Positions 1 to 5,086 of a DNA stretch of 5,183 bases are shown here, in pieces. Positions within the stretch are counted from its first letter, which is position 1, and each line of letters opens with the position of its first letter. Origin of the DNA: Anaerolineae bacterium. Lineage in GTDB: Bacteria > Chloroflexota > Anaerolineae > 4572-78 > NAK82. The notes below the pieces were generated by a model. The model was not told where the DNA came from, ran no database searches, and saw only the letters and a program-made list of their open reading frames with translations. The DNA lies in NCBI GenBank assembly GCA_030597485.1, contig JAUVRU010000203.1:1-5183 (forward strand). Reading direction: 5' to 3'. Made by a program: the position numbers and the translations under genes.

Positions 1-2
1 CC

Positions 3-25
3 GGCAAACTTCGGAAGTCTTTGCC
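3..25. repeat. Small REP-like hairpin at the left edge
   Basis: GGCAAA at about 3-9 pairs with TTTGCC at 20-25. An inner stem CTT/AAG closes a three-base CGG loop, and two bases (TC) bulge on the 3' side. No T-run follows, so it is not a convincing intrinsic terminator. It could be a short intergenic palindrome or the tail of an element or gene that lies mostly outside the window. The fold was judged by eye only. Confidence 0.35.
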
Positions 26-64
26 CTCAGAATCGAACACACCCCGTGCTGTGCTTCTTGCTTA

Positions 65-93
65 TTGCGCGAAATTGAGGTGGGATATACAAT
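65..93 (+). promoter_or_regulatory. Possible sigma-70-type promoter for the serine acetyltransferase gene
   Basis: TTGCGC (65-70) and TACAAT (88-93) are separated by 17 bases. The -10 box matches the TATAAT consensus at five of six positions, but the -35 box matches TTGACA at only three. The predicted start of transcription would fall near position 100, leaving a leader of about 45 bases. No T-box or other riboswitch-like leader could be recognised in so short a space. Confidence 0.3.
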
Positions 94-95
94 GA

Positions 96-110
96 AGGGG
101 TGCACTTCAG
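96..110 (+). repeat. 15-bp exact repeat, copy 1 (other copy at 3900-3914)
   Basis: AGGGGTGCACTTCAG occurs here and again at 3900-3914 in the same orientation, with no match beyond the 15 bases on either side. Copy 1 lies in the leader of the acetyltransferase gene. Copy 2 lies at the left edge of the methyltransferase relic. The core GTGCAC is self-complementary. The meaning is unknown and chance cannot be excluded. Confidence 0.45.
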
Positions 111-132
111 TGTTTATCCAGTCGGTGGCTGC

Positions 133-142
133 AGGTGGTGAT
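133..142 (+). promoter_or_regulatory. Ribosome binding site of the acetyltransferase gene
   Basis: AGGTGGTGAT matches nine of ten bases of AGGAGGTGAT, the complement of the usual 16S rRNA 3' end. The core AGGTGG ends six bases before the ATG at 145, which supports that start over the later in-frame candidates. Confidence 0.7.
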
Positions 143-144
143 AT

Positions 145-1083
145 ATGGTTGTGGATGAGATTACAGTGTTTCAGATAGACGATGTCGTGGGCGAGATGTT
201 GGATTCCTACCATCAAGTGGGTAGTATTCACCACATTGGTGGCCCCCACCTGCCTTCTCGAGATCGCACTATTGAAATCTGGCGTACGCTGCGCTCGATC
301 CTGTTCCCTGGCTATTTTGAGCGCGAGCCTCTGGACGATGCCAGTCTGCGTGATCTAACCCGGGAGCGGATGGCGTGGGTGCGCAGGAACCTGACCGGCC
401 AGATTCACAAGAGTCTGTGTCACGAGTGTGAGTTGTATGATCAGTGCGACAGAATGGGGGAATGTGCCGACAAGGCGCGCCAGATAGCCGACGCCCTGCT
501 GCGGGAACTGCCCGGTATTCGGAGCCAGTTGCACCTGGACGCGCTGGCTGCCCTGGAGGGCGACCCGGCAGCCAAGAGCCTGTCGGAGGTCATTCTATCC
601 TATCCCGGCATGACCGCCATCGCTGTCAACCGCGTTGCCAACTTCCTTTATCGATCTGAAGTGCCGTTGGTGCCGCGCATTATGAGCGAGTACATTCATC
701 ATCAGACTGGCATAGACATCCATCCCGGTGCTACCATTGGCGACTCGTTCTTCATCGACCATGGCACGGGCGTGGTTATTGGCGAGACCACCCTGATTGG
801 CGACAATGTGAAGATTTATCAGGGGGTCACGCTGGGAGCGCTCAGCGTAAAGAAGTCATTGGCCCGCAAGAGACGCCATCCCACCATTGAAGACAACGTG
901 ACCATCTACGCGGGCGCCACCATCCTGGGCGGCGATGCAGTGATAGGCAAACATTCCATCATCGGCGGCAATGTGTGGCTGATCCACTCTGTGCCTGCCT
1001 ACTCGCGCGTCTACAACTCGGCCGTGTCCAGCCATCCCATTGTCGAGTCCAGCAACAATGGGGCCAATATCTATCATATCTAG
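145..1083 (+). CDS. cysE: Serine O-acetyltransferase (EpsC/CysE-type)
   Basis: This enzyme transfers acetyl from acetyl-CoA to L-serine, giving O-acetylserine, the first committed step of cysteine synthesis in the cytoplasm. The 312-residue protein has a helical N-terminal domain (about 1-185) followed by a left-handed beta-helix of hexapeptide repeats (about 190-285). Family landmarks are [15 protein letters not shown] (141-155), DIHPGA (191-196), [12 protein letters not shown] (204-215) and [10 protein letters not shown] (225-234). By comparison with E. coli CysE, D191 and H206 are the likely catalytic pair. The extended N-terminus fits the longer EpsC-type family rather than the shorter Bacillus form. 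Two features stand out. There is a cysteine cluster C92-x2-C95-x5-C101-x5-C107, suggestive of metal or redox binding. The protein also ends in Ile, the residue that inserts into the cysteine synthase active site in known cysteine synthase complexes. The cysteine synthase gene follows 174 bp downstream, which strongly supports the assignment. Confidence 0.95.
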   Translation: MVVDEITVFQIDDVVGEMLDSYHQVGSIHHIGGPHLPSRDRTIEIWRTLRSILFPGYFEREPLDDASLRDLTRERMAWVRRNLTGQIHKSLCHECELYDQCDRMGECADKARQIADALLRELPGIRSQLHLDALAALEGDPAAKSLSEVILSYPGMTAIAVNRVANFLYRSEVPLVPRIMSEYIHHQTGIDIHPGATIGDSFFIDHGTGVVIGETTLIGDNVKIYQGVTLGALSVKKSLARKRRHPTIEDNVTIYAGATILGGDAVIGKHSIIGGNVWLIHSVPAYSRVYNSAVSSHPIVESSNNGANIYHI

Positions 1084-1119
1084 GGCAAGCCGTTAGCAGT
1101 CAGCGTTCAGCAGTCGCAA

Positions 1120-1223
1120 GTAGGGACGAGGCATCTGCGTCATGGCTGTCGTAGCAGAGTCACTCACCCCTGGAATGAAAACCTCTGTACGAGGTGGCTA
1201 TCTCTCAGATGCCTCGTCCCTAC
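1120..1223. repeat. 104-bp MITE-like long hairpin between the two cysteine genes
   Basis: The ends are a perfect 18-bp inverted repeat: GTAGGGACGAGGCATCTG at 1120-1137 and its complement at 1206-1223. Complementarity continues inwards. TCGTA (1149-1153) pairs with TACGA (1188-1192), and CAGAG (1155-1159) pairs with CTCTG (1183-1187), with only G1154 bulged between them. An unpaired loop of about 23 bases (1160-1182) remains. The element has no coding capacity and no obvious target duplication. It begins with GTAG, as the REP-like palindromes farther right do. It resembles a non-autonomous palindromic element and would form a large stem in any transcript crossing from the acetyltransferase into the synthase gene. 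Confidence 0.75.
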
Positions 1224-1246
1224 CTCATCCCCGTCCGGCTGCTGGC

Positions 1247-1253
1247 AAAGGAG
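1247..1253 (+). promoter_or_regulatory. Ribosome binding site of cysteine synthase
   Basis: AAAGGAG lies four bases before the ATG at 1258 and fixes that start. The site is outside the hairpin element, whose right end is at 1223, so the element does not sequester it directly. Confidence 0.75.
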
Positions 1254-1257
1254 AATC

Positions 1258-2163
1258 ATGATATCAATTCTGGATCATATTGGCAACACCCCGCTGGTCC
1301 CAATCCGGCGGCTCAGTCCCCGTCCCCAGGTACACATCTGGGCCAAGTTGGAGATGAAGAACCCTGGGGGGAGCGTCAAGGACCGTATCGCGCTGAGCAT
1401 GATCGAGGCGGCCGAGCGGGAGGGGAATCTCAAACCAGGTGGCACCATTGTAGAGCCCACCAGCGGCAACACGGGAATAGGTCTGGCCATGGTGGGCGCT
1501 GTCAAGGGATATCGTGTGATCCTGGTCATGCCGGAGAGCATGAGCATAGAGCGCCGCAAACTGCTGGCCGGCTATGGGACGGAGCTGGTGCTGACGCCGG
1601 CTTCCAAAGGCATGAATGGGGCTATTGAACAGGCTGAACAATTGGTGGCCGAGCATGGCTACTTCATGCCTCAGCAGTTCAACAACCCGGCTAACCCCCA
1701 GGCCCACCGGCTGCATACCGGCCCCGAGATCCTGAATCAATGCCCCACCCCGATTGACTGCTTCGTGGCCGGGATTGGCACTGGCGGTACTATCACCGGG
1801 GTGGGCCAGGTGTTGCGGAAAGCCTATCCTGAGGTGCAGGTGATCGGGGTGGAACCGGTCGCGTCGCCGGTGCTTTCGGGCGGCGAGCCCGGCCCCCACA
1901 AGATCCAGGGCATTGGCGCCGGCTTTGTGCCTGCCGTGCTGAGAACCGATCTGTTGGACAGGGTGGTCGCTATCACCAATGACGAAGCCTTCGAAATGGC
2001 CAGGAGGCTGGCGCGTGAGGAGGGGCTGATGGCGGGCATTTCCAGCGGAGCGGCGATGGCTGCCACGTTGAAGGTGGCCGCGGAAGATGAAGGCCTGGCT
2101 ACCATCGTCACCGTGCTGCCCGATACCGGCGAACGCTATCTGTCCACCGAGTTGTTTGTATGA
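1258..2163 (+). CDS. cysK: Cysteine synthase A (O-acetylserine sulfhydrylase)
   Basis: This pyridoxal-phosphate enzyme converts O-acetylserine and sulfide to L-cysteine and acetate. The protein has 301 residues, close to the usual 300-320 of CysK, and the whole fold-type II synthase is present. The PLP-binding lysine is K41 in NPGGSVKDR. The substrate loop TSGNTG is at 68-73, QQFNNPAN at 139-146, and the phosphate-binding GTGGT at 174-178. [11 protein letters not shown] (215-225) is the typical CysK loop, GISSGA (260-265) is near the cofactor ring, and [10 protein letters not shown] (288-297) is the C-terminal signature. These motifs separate it from cystathionine beta-synthase and threonine synthase, which share the fold, although CysM-type use of other sulfur donors cannot be excluded. 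It lies downstream of the acetyltransferase that makes its substrate and may form the cysteine synthase complex with it. No clear terminator hairpin follows the stop codon. Confidence 0.96.
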   Translation: MISILDHIGNTPLVPIRRLSPRPQVHIWAKLEMKNPGGSVKDRIALSMIEAAEREGNLKPGGTIVEPTSGNTGIGLAMVGAVKGYRVILVMPESMSIERRKLLAGYGTELVLTPASKGMNGAIEQAEQLVAEHGYFMPQQFNNPANPQAHRLHTGPEILNQCPTPIDCFVAGIGTGGTITGVGQVLRKAYPEVQVIGVEPVASPVLSGGEPGPHKIQGIGAGFVPAVLRTDLLDRVVAITNDEAFEMARRLAREEGLMAGISSGAAMAATLKVAAEDEGLATIVTVLPDTGERYLSTELFV

Positions 2164-2231
2164 GATGACCCTACTGAAATGCAATATGCAATAGCTGAAG
2201 GAGGGTGCGCGTTCAGGTGGGGTGTGTTCTA

Positions 2232-2328
2232 ACCACCAAGACACGAGGACACGAAGGATTTGAGAAAGACGCCTACCTTGGAAGTAACTTTTCCATCTGT
2301 TCTCTTAGTGCGATAGTGCCTTCGTGGC
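2232..2328. repeat. Degenerate MITE-like element with about 25-bp inverted termini
   Basis: The left end (2232-2256, starting ACCACCAAGACACGAGG) and the reverse complement of the right end (2304-2328) match at 17 of 25 positions without gaps. Within the left end the unit GACACGA recurs with a 9-base period (2239-2245 GACACGA, 2248-2254 GACACGA). The 97-bp unit fills most of the 212-bp gap between cysteine synthase and the next gene. A reading frame open from a GTG at 2205 crosses it, but the element and the strong ribosome binding site at 2359 show that this stretch is not coding. CCACCAAGACAC-type repeats are familiar to me from intergenic regions of Chloroflexota-like genomes, which is from memory and unchecked. 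Confidence 0.55.
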
Positions 2329-2358
2329 AAGAGTTGAAGCGTGACCTGAACGGTTACG

Positions 2359-2366
2359 AAGGAGGT
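2359..2366 (+). promoter_or_regulatory. Strong ribosome binding site deciding the start of the first DUF4230 gene
   Basis: AAGGAGGT is a full Shine-Dalgarno match, nine bases before the ATG at 2376. The residues following that ATG form a short positive N-terminus and a membrane anchor. The frame is open back to a GTG at 2205, but that codon overlaps its own candidate ribosome site and its product would run through a repeat element, so 2376 is preferred. Confidence 0.85.
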
Positions 2367-2375
2367 AATCACATC

Positions 2376-3152
2376 ATGAAAGAACGCCAATGGACCACGT
2401 GGCACTTGCTTGCGCTGGTGCTGGTCATTGGGGTGGCGGTTCTGTTGGTGGCGGCGGGCATCATCCAGGGGCCGCTCAGACCGGAACCGACCGTTGTTGC
2501 CCAATCTTCGCCCATCGCCACTGCCCCGTGGCCCACCATACAGACCAAGACACCGACGTCCACTGTGCCGCCGACCGCCACGCCGGGGCCATCCCCTACT
2601 CCCACATCGACCCATACGCCCACGCCCACATCCACGCCTACCTTCACCCCCACGCCCACTCCCATCGTCGTCACCACCAAGATCAAGGCGCTGGGCCGGC
2701 TGGAAACAGTCCAATATGTGTTGCAGGCCATCATCGTTCTGGAGCGGGAGCCCAACAACATCTGGCAGCAGGTCTTTGGCAGTGACAAGCTGTTGCTGGT
2801 CGCTGAAGGCCAGGTGGTGGTCGGGTTTGACTTGAACGAGATGAAGGAAAGCGACATCGTGGTGCGAGGCACCACCGTGCACCTTACGCTGCCACCACCT
2901 GAGATCCTTTTCCTCGGGGTTGACGAAGAAAAGACGTTTGTCTACGTGCGGGAGACCGGTCTCTTCGTTCCGCCTGACCCAGAGTTGGAGACGGAGGCCC
3001 GCCGATTGGCCCAGCGAGATGTACTCAATTGGGCGCTGGACCACGACGCGTTCGAAAAGGCTGAGGAGTTTGGGATTCTCTACATGGAGTCCTTTCTGCG
3101 CTCGTTGGGATTCGCTGAAGTGAAAGTCGAGGTACGTGATGGCAGAGAGTGA
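2376..3152 (+). CDS. Membrane-anchored DUF4230-domain protein with Thr/Pro linker (paralogue 1)
   Basis: The 258-residue protein has a short positive N-terminus and one hydrophobic segment at about 9-30, either a signal anchor or an uncleaved signal. A Thr/Pro/Ser-rich linker (about 38-97) follows, then a globular domain (about 98-253). I recognise that domain as DUF4230-like from the pattern LETVQY (109-114), LLLVAEGQVVVGFDLNEM (139-156), the LPPPEI segment (172-177) and the C-terminal helix ending ESFLRSLGFAEVKVEV (238-253). The likely topology is cytoplasmic N-terminus with the domain outside the membrane. No catalytic motif is evident and DUF4230 has no established function that I can name. 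It overlaps the next gene, a clear paralogue, by 14 bases, so the two are probably co-translated. The start at 2376 is chosen for its ribosome site. A lipoprotein is unlikely because no lipobox cysteine follows the hydrophobic segment. Confidence 0.85.
   Translation: MKERQWTTWHLLALVLVIGVAVLLVAAGIIQGPLRPEPTVVAQSSPIATAPWPTIQTKTPTSTVPPTATPGPSPTPTSTHTPTPTSTPTFTPTPTPIVVTTKIKALGRLETVQYVLQAIIVLEREPNNIWQQVFGSDKLLLVAEGQVVVGFDLNEMKESDIVVRGTTVHLTLPPPEILFLGVDEEKTFVYVRETGLFVPPDPELETEARRLAQRDVLNWALDHDAFEKAEEFGILYMESFLRSLGFAEVKVEVRDGRE
2547..2663 (+). repeat. Low-complexity Thr-Pro coding repeat (linker of DUF4230 paralogue 1)
   Basis: This stretch encodes residues 58-96, largely alternating Thr and Pro (TPTSTPTFTPTPTP near the end), built from ACNCCN-type codon pairs such as CCCACGCCCACT. 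It separates the membrane anchor from the folded domain. Linkers like this are common in envelope proteins of Chloroflexota and some Gram-positives. Repeat-length variation by slippage is plausible but cannot be seen from one sequence. Confidence 0.8.
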
Positions 3153-3792
3153 TAAGGGACAAGTGGAGGAACCGAAGGGGCGTCGTGGCTGCAACGCCAT
3201 CTTTCTCGTCCTGCTGGCGGTCATCGTTCTTCTGGCGCTGGGTGCCGGTGTCCTGTTCCGAGAGGCACGGAAGCTGATACCACCACCCAGTTCCACGCCA
3301 ACACCTACGCCCATCGTGGTGACCATTGACAGCGTGCGGGCTGTGGCTGAACTGGCAACCGTTGAGTACCGGACAGTGGCCGAGGTGCGCAACGAGAGTG
3401 TGCCTGATGACTTGCGTCAACACCTGGGGATCAAGGAAGAGATCCTGCTGTTGGTCTACGGCAATGTGAAGGCCGGCTTCGATCTGAGCAAGCTGCAGGA
3501 GGAGGACATCTGGACCGACGGAAACCGGGTGCAGCTGCATCTGCCGGCTCCTGAGATTCTTTCCACCGAGATTGACTTCGAGCGGACGCACGCGGTAACC
3601 TACAGGAAGTCCATCTTTGTCACCCACGATGTGGAGCTGGAATCAGAGACTCTCAAAATGGCCAAGGAAGCGATCAACCAGGCGGCCGTGGAATCCGGAA
3701 TTTTTGACATGGCCAGCCAGTTCGGTCAGACCTTCTTCGAGAACCATCTTCGTTCCCTGGGCTTCACCGAAGTGCAGGTGGTTGTCAACTGA
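3139..3792 (+). CDS. Membrane-anchored DUF4230-domain protein (paralogue 2)
   Basis: The 217-residue protein has a charged N-terminus (1-18), one membrane segment (about 20-40), a short Pro/Thr linker (48-58) and a DUF4230-like domain (about 59-216). It shares many blocks with the preceding product: PTPTPIVVT, the L-TV-Y motif (ELATVEYR here), LLLV followed by GFDLSKLQEEDI, LHLPAPEIL, ELESE near the start of the helical part, and HLRSLGFTEVQV. This shows tandem duplication and divergence. The linker is much shorter than in paralogue 1 (about 10 against about 60 residues). The ATG at 3139 is preferred over the GTG at 3136 because GAGGT at 3129-3133 then sits five bases away. The start lies inside the end of the upstream gene, suggesting translational coupling. 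Function is unknown. A structural or sensor role at the cell envelope is only a guess. Confidence 0.85.
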   Translation: MAESDKGQVEEPKGRRGCNAIFLVLLAVIVLLALGAGVLFREARKLIPPPSSTPTPTPIVVTIDSVRAVAELATVEYRTVAEVRNESVPDDLRQHLGIKEEILLLVYGNVKAGFDLSKLQEEDIWTDGNRVQLHLPAPEILSTEIDFERTHAVTYRKSIFVTHDVELESETLKMAKEAINQAAVESGIFDMASQFGQTFFENHLRSLGFTEVQVVVN

Positions 3793-3899
3793 CAGGGGAG
3801 AAGGTTGTCCCAGCGGGGCAGAAGGGAAAGCGGGCCGATTCCTGGGTGATGCGGACGTCATACGGCGACCCTTCTTGGGGAGGAGAGATGCCGAACCAC

Positions 3900-3914
3900 A
3901 GGGGTGCACTTCAG
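3900..3914 (+). repeat. 15-bp exact repeat, copy 2 (other copy at 96-110)
   Basis: AGGGGTGCACTTCAG is identical to 96-110. Here it spans the GTG at 3904, the point from which the following frame becomes recognisable as methyltransferase sequence. It may therefore mark a recombination or insertion breakpoint, though coincidence remains possible. Confidence 0.45.
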
Positions 3915-4299
3915 CGCGCGTCTCAAGAACGTCATCAACGGAGAGCAGGGCGGCATCTCCAGGGAAGTGGGCTGGCAAGGTGGCGGCAGTGTCGTTGTCT
4001 GCGAGTTGATGAAGTGGAACGCCCGCTACATTGATCAAATTCAGGCCGCTCGGTCCGCCGCTGAACTCCAGGCGCTTTGGGAAAAGATGCAGGAGCAAGC
4101 CTTCGTCAGCTACGGAGTGGATTGTGATCAGTTCGACGAGCACGCCGAGGAATTTGCCCGGTTAAGCTTTGCTGACCAGAAGCGCTTCCTCCTGGAAGTC
4201 CTCGACAAGAATCAACTCTACGTCAACCTCAGCGGGATTGATGACACCGACTACCAGGTAAGGGAGGAAGACAAACGCCTCAACCGACAGTCTTACGGT
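3904..4299 (+). pseudogene. Relic: C-terminal part of an adenine-specific DNA methyltransferase (type III Mod-like)
   Basis: About 132 residues match, from memory, the C-terminal region of large adenine-specific DNA methyltransferases. The blocks are RLKNVINGEQGGIS, VGWQGGGSVVVCELMKWN, LSFADQKRFLLEVLDKNQ, LYVNLSGIDD and VREEDKRLNRQSYG. The catalytic DPPY motif and the S-adenosylmethionine pocket should lie several hundred residues upstream, but that space is occupied by the DUF4230 gene and a short non-coding stretch. The piece therefore cannot methylate DNA. In this frame a stop at 3847-3849 closes it upstream, the GTG at 3904 has no good ribosome site, and the homology ends where the palindrome at 4298 begins. 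The frame stays open to a stop ending at 4437, but those last 45 or so codons are non-homologous read-through of the palindrome and transposase DNA. The fragment is probably a leftover from loss of a restriction-modification locus. A short expressed protein is less likely. Confidence 0.7.
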
Positions 4300-4324
4300 A
4301 AGTCGGAATGTCATTCCGACGTAC
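4298..4324. repeat. REP-like palindrome, left copy
   Basis: The 27-nt palindrome has a core GTCGGAATG-T-CATTCCGAC (4302-4320, 9-bp arms around one T) and three more pairs (GTA/TAC) outside a single A/G mismatch. It matches the right copy at 25 of 27 positions, differing only at its positions 4 and 24. It starts with GTAA where the right copy has GTAG. The ATG at 4308, the first start codon of the transposase frame, lies within it. Confidence 0.9.
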
Positions 4325-4961
4325 GCGACCTAGCGAGCACCGCGTGTTTTACCGTCGCCACCTACCGCATTGGCAGCCGGCCGGAGCAACGTTATTCATT
4401 ACTTTCCGACTCGCTGACTCGTTGCCCCGCGTGGTAATCGCGGCACTGCAAGAAGAACGCGACCAAAAAGAACGTGCACTATCCCACATCAGCGACGCGC
4501 AAGAGCGCCGAAAGCAAGCATATCGGGAGAAGCGGCGTGCGTTTGGGCAATGGGATACGGCGCTGCACGTTTCAGATAACGGGCCGCAGTGGTTGGCGGA
4601 CCCACGAGTGGCCGCCGTGGTTGTTGAGGCCCTGAAGTATCGTGACGAGGGAGTGTATGATTTGCTGGCATTTTGTGTCATGCCCAATCACGTACATCTG
4701 GTCTACACGCCGCTGCAACGTGAGGACGGCACGTACTATGCCCTTCACCGCATCCAGCAATCTCTCAAACGACACACAGCGCGACAGGCAAACAAAGTCC
4801 TGGGACGGCAAGGAGCGTTTTGGCAGGCGGAAAGTTACGATCACGTCGTGCGAGACGCAGGCGAGTTGGCGCGTGCCATTCAGTACGTAGCCAACAACCC
4901 GGTAGGAGCAGGTCTGGTCTCTGATTGGGAAGCCTGGCCCTGGACGTACGTGAAGACGTAG
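4308..4961 (+). CDS. REP-associated tyrosine transposase (RAYT, Y1 HUH family)
   Basis: RAYTs are single-strand DNA nicking enzymes of the IS200/IS605-related Y1 HUH group, thought to mobilise short palindromic REP sequences. The 217-residue product begins to match the family at RRHLPHWQPAGATLFITFRL (16-35). It carries the HUH pair in MPNHVHLV (H128 and H130), then FWQAESYDHVVRD (171-183) and IQYVANNPVGAGLV (191-204), and ends WPWTY. By comparison with E. coli TnpA-REP, whose catalytic tyrosine precedes a similar IxxNP motif, Y193 is the likely nucleophile. All expected catalytic residues are present, so the enzyme may be active. The ATG at 4308 lies inside the left palindrome and the stop TAG (4959-4961) inside the right one. 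No strong ribosome site is seen before 4308. A GTG at 4344, giving 205 residues, is an alternative start that would still keep the conserved region. Arg- and Glu-rich residues at 48-80 suggest a charged helix. Confidence 0.92.
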   Translation: MSFRRTRPSEHRVFYRRHLPHWQPAGATLFITFRLADSLPRVVIAALQEERDQKERALSHISDAQERRKQAYREKRRAFGQWDTALHVSDNGPQWLADPRVAAVVVEALKYRDEGVYDLLAFCVMPNHVHLVYTPLQREDGTYYALHRIQQSLKRHTARQANKVLGRQGAFWQAESYDHVVRDAGELARAIQYVANNPVGAGLVSDWEAWPWTYVKT

Positions 4962-4984
4962 GTCGGAATGTCATTCCGACCTAC
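4958..4984. repeat. REP-like palindrome, right copy
   Basis: The arms are perfect: GTAGGTCGGAATG (4958-4970), a single T, then CATTCCGACCTAC (4972-4984). The hairpin starts with GTAG, the tetranucleotide placed 5' of REP hairpins in well-studied RAYT systems. It contains the transposase stop codon and could also slow transcription past the gene end. The central T is on the same strand as in the left copy, so by that one asymmetric base the two copies are in direct orientation. Confidence 0.92.
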
Positions 4985-4996
4985 ATTCCGACCTAC
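4985..4996. repeat. Extra half-palindrome after the right REP-like copy
   Basis: ATTCCGACCTAC directly repeats the last 12 bases of the preceding palindrome (4973-4984) with no spacer. It could pair with the same left arm (GTAGGTCGGAAT), giving an alternative, larger-looped hairpin. It may be a remnant of a second palindrome or of a tandem array of repeats. Confidence 0.8.
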
Positions 4997-5035
4997 CCCG
5001 TTGGATGCTCAAATCGCCGCAGGCTCCGTCACCGC

Positions 5036-5086
5036 CCATACCATCCCGGCACCTACACCGTCCCGGCGTCTACACCGTCCCAGTGT
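5036..5086. repeat. Three degenerate 17-bp tandem repeats in the right flank
   Basis: Units lie at 5036-5052, 5053-5069 and 5070-5086. The second and third share CTACACCGTCCC exactly and differ at three of 17 positions. The first matches the second at 12 of 17. No gene can be supported across the surrounding 4997-5183, although a reverse-strand gene could end there. Confidence 0.6.

Larger units (their letters stand above)
4298..4996 (+). mobile_element. RAYT unit: tyrosine transposase bracketed by REP-like palindromes
   Basis: The unit of about 0.7 kb consists of the left palindrome, a complete REP-associated tyrosine transposase gene, the right palindrome and an extra 12-bp half-palindrome. 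This matches the known arrangement in which a chromosomal RAYT gene is flanked by the short hairpins its protein recognises. HUH-type elements do not normally make target-site duplications, and none was found here. The limits given are those of the repeat arms. The true mobile boundaries are not known. Confidence 0.75.

Noticed and set aside
2164..2231. Intrinsic terminator after cysteine synthase
   Set aside because: No stable GC stem followed by a T-run is present. The stretch has only a small direct repeat of ATGCAAT and an unused ribosome-like GGAGG.
1264..2244. Long reverse-strand open frame opposite cysteine synthase
   Set aside because: It is complementary to a gene with every conserved CysK motif. 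Its translation is rich in His, Arg and Gln without recognisable domains, as expected for antisense of GC-rich coding DNA.
2205..2375. N-terminal extension of 57 codons to the first DUF4230 gene from a GTG at 2205
   Set aside because: It would run through the inverted-repeat element at 2232-2328 and encode no signal or domain. The perfect ribosome site at 2359-2366 points to the ATG at 2376.
2229..3392. 387-codon reverse-strand open frame opposite the DUF4230 genes
   Set aside because: It spans the end of one real gene and the start of another, its middle is Gly/Arg-rich antisense of the Thr-Pro linker, and it runs into the inverted-repeat element. It is not a plausible protein.
3888..4034. 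Small + strand frame (ATG 3888) with a GGGGAGGAG ribosome-like site
   Set aside because: The site is good, but the product is a 48-residue Arg/His/Gln-rich peptide read out of frame across the methyltransferase relic. This is best explained by chance.
4298..4996. CRISPR-like array from the repeated GTCGGAATG/CATTCCGAC units
   Set aside because: There are only two full palindromes, separated by a complete transposase gene, and no regular spacers. They are REP-like hairpins.
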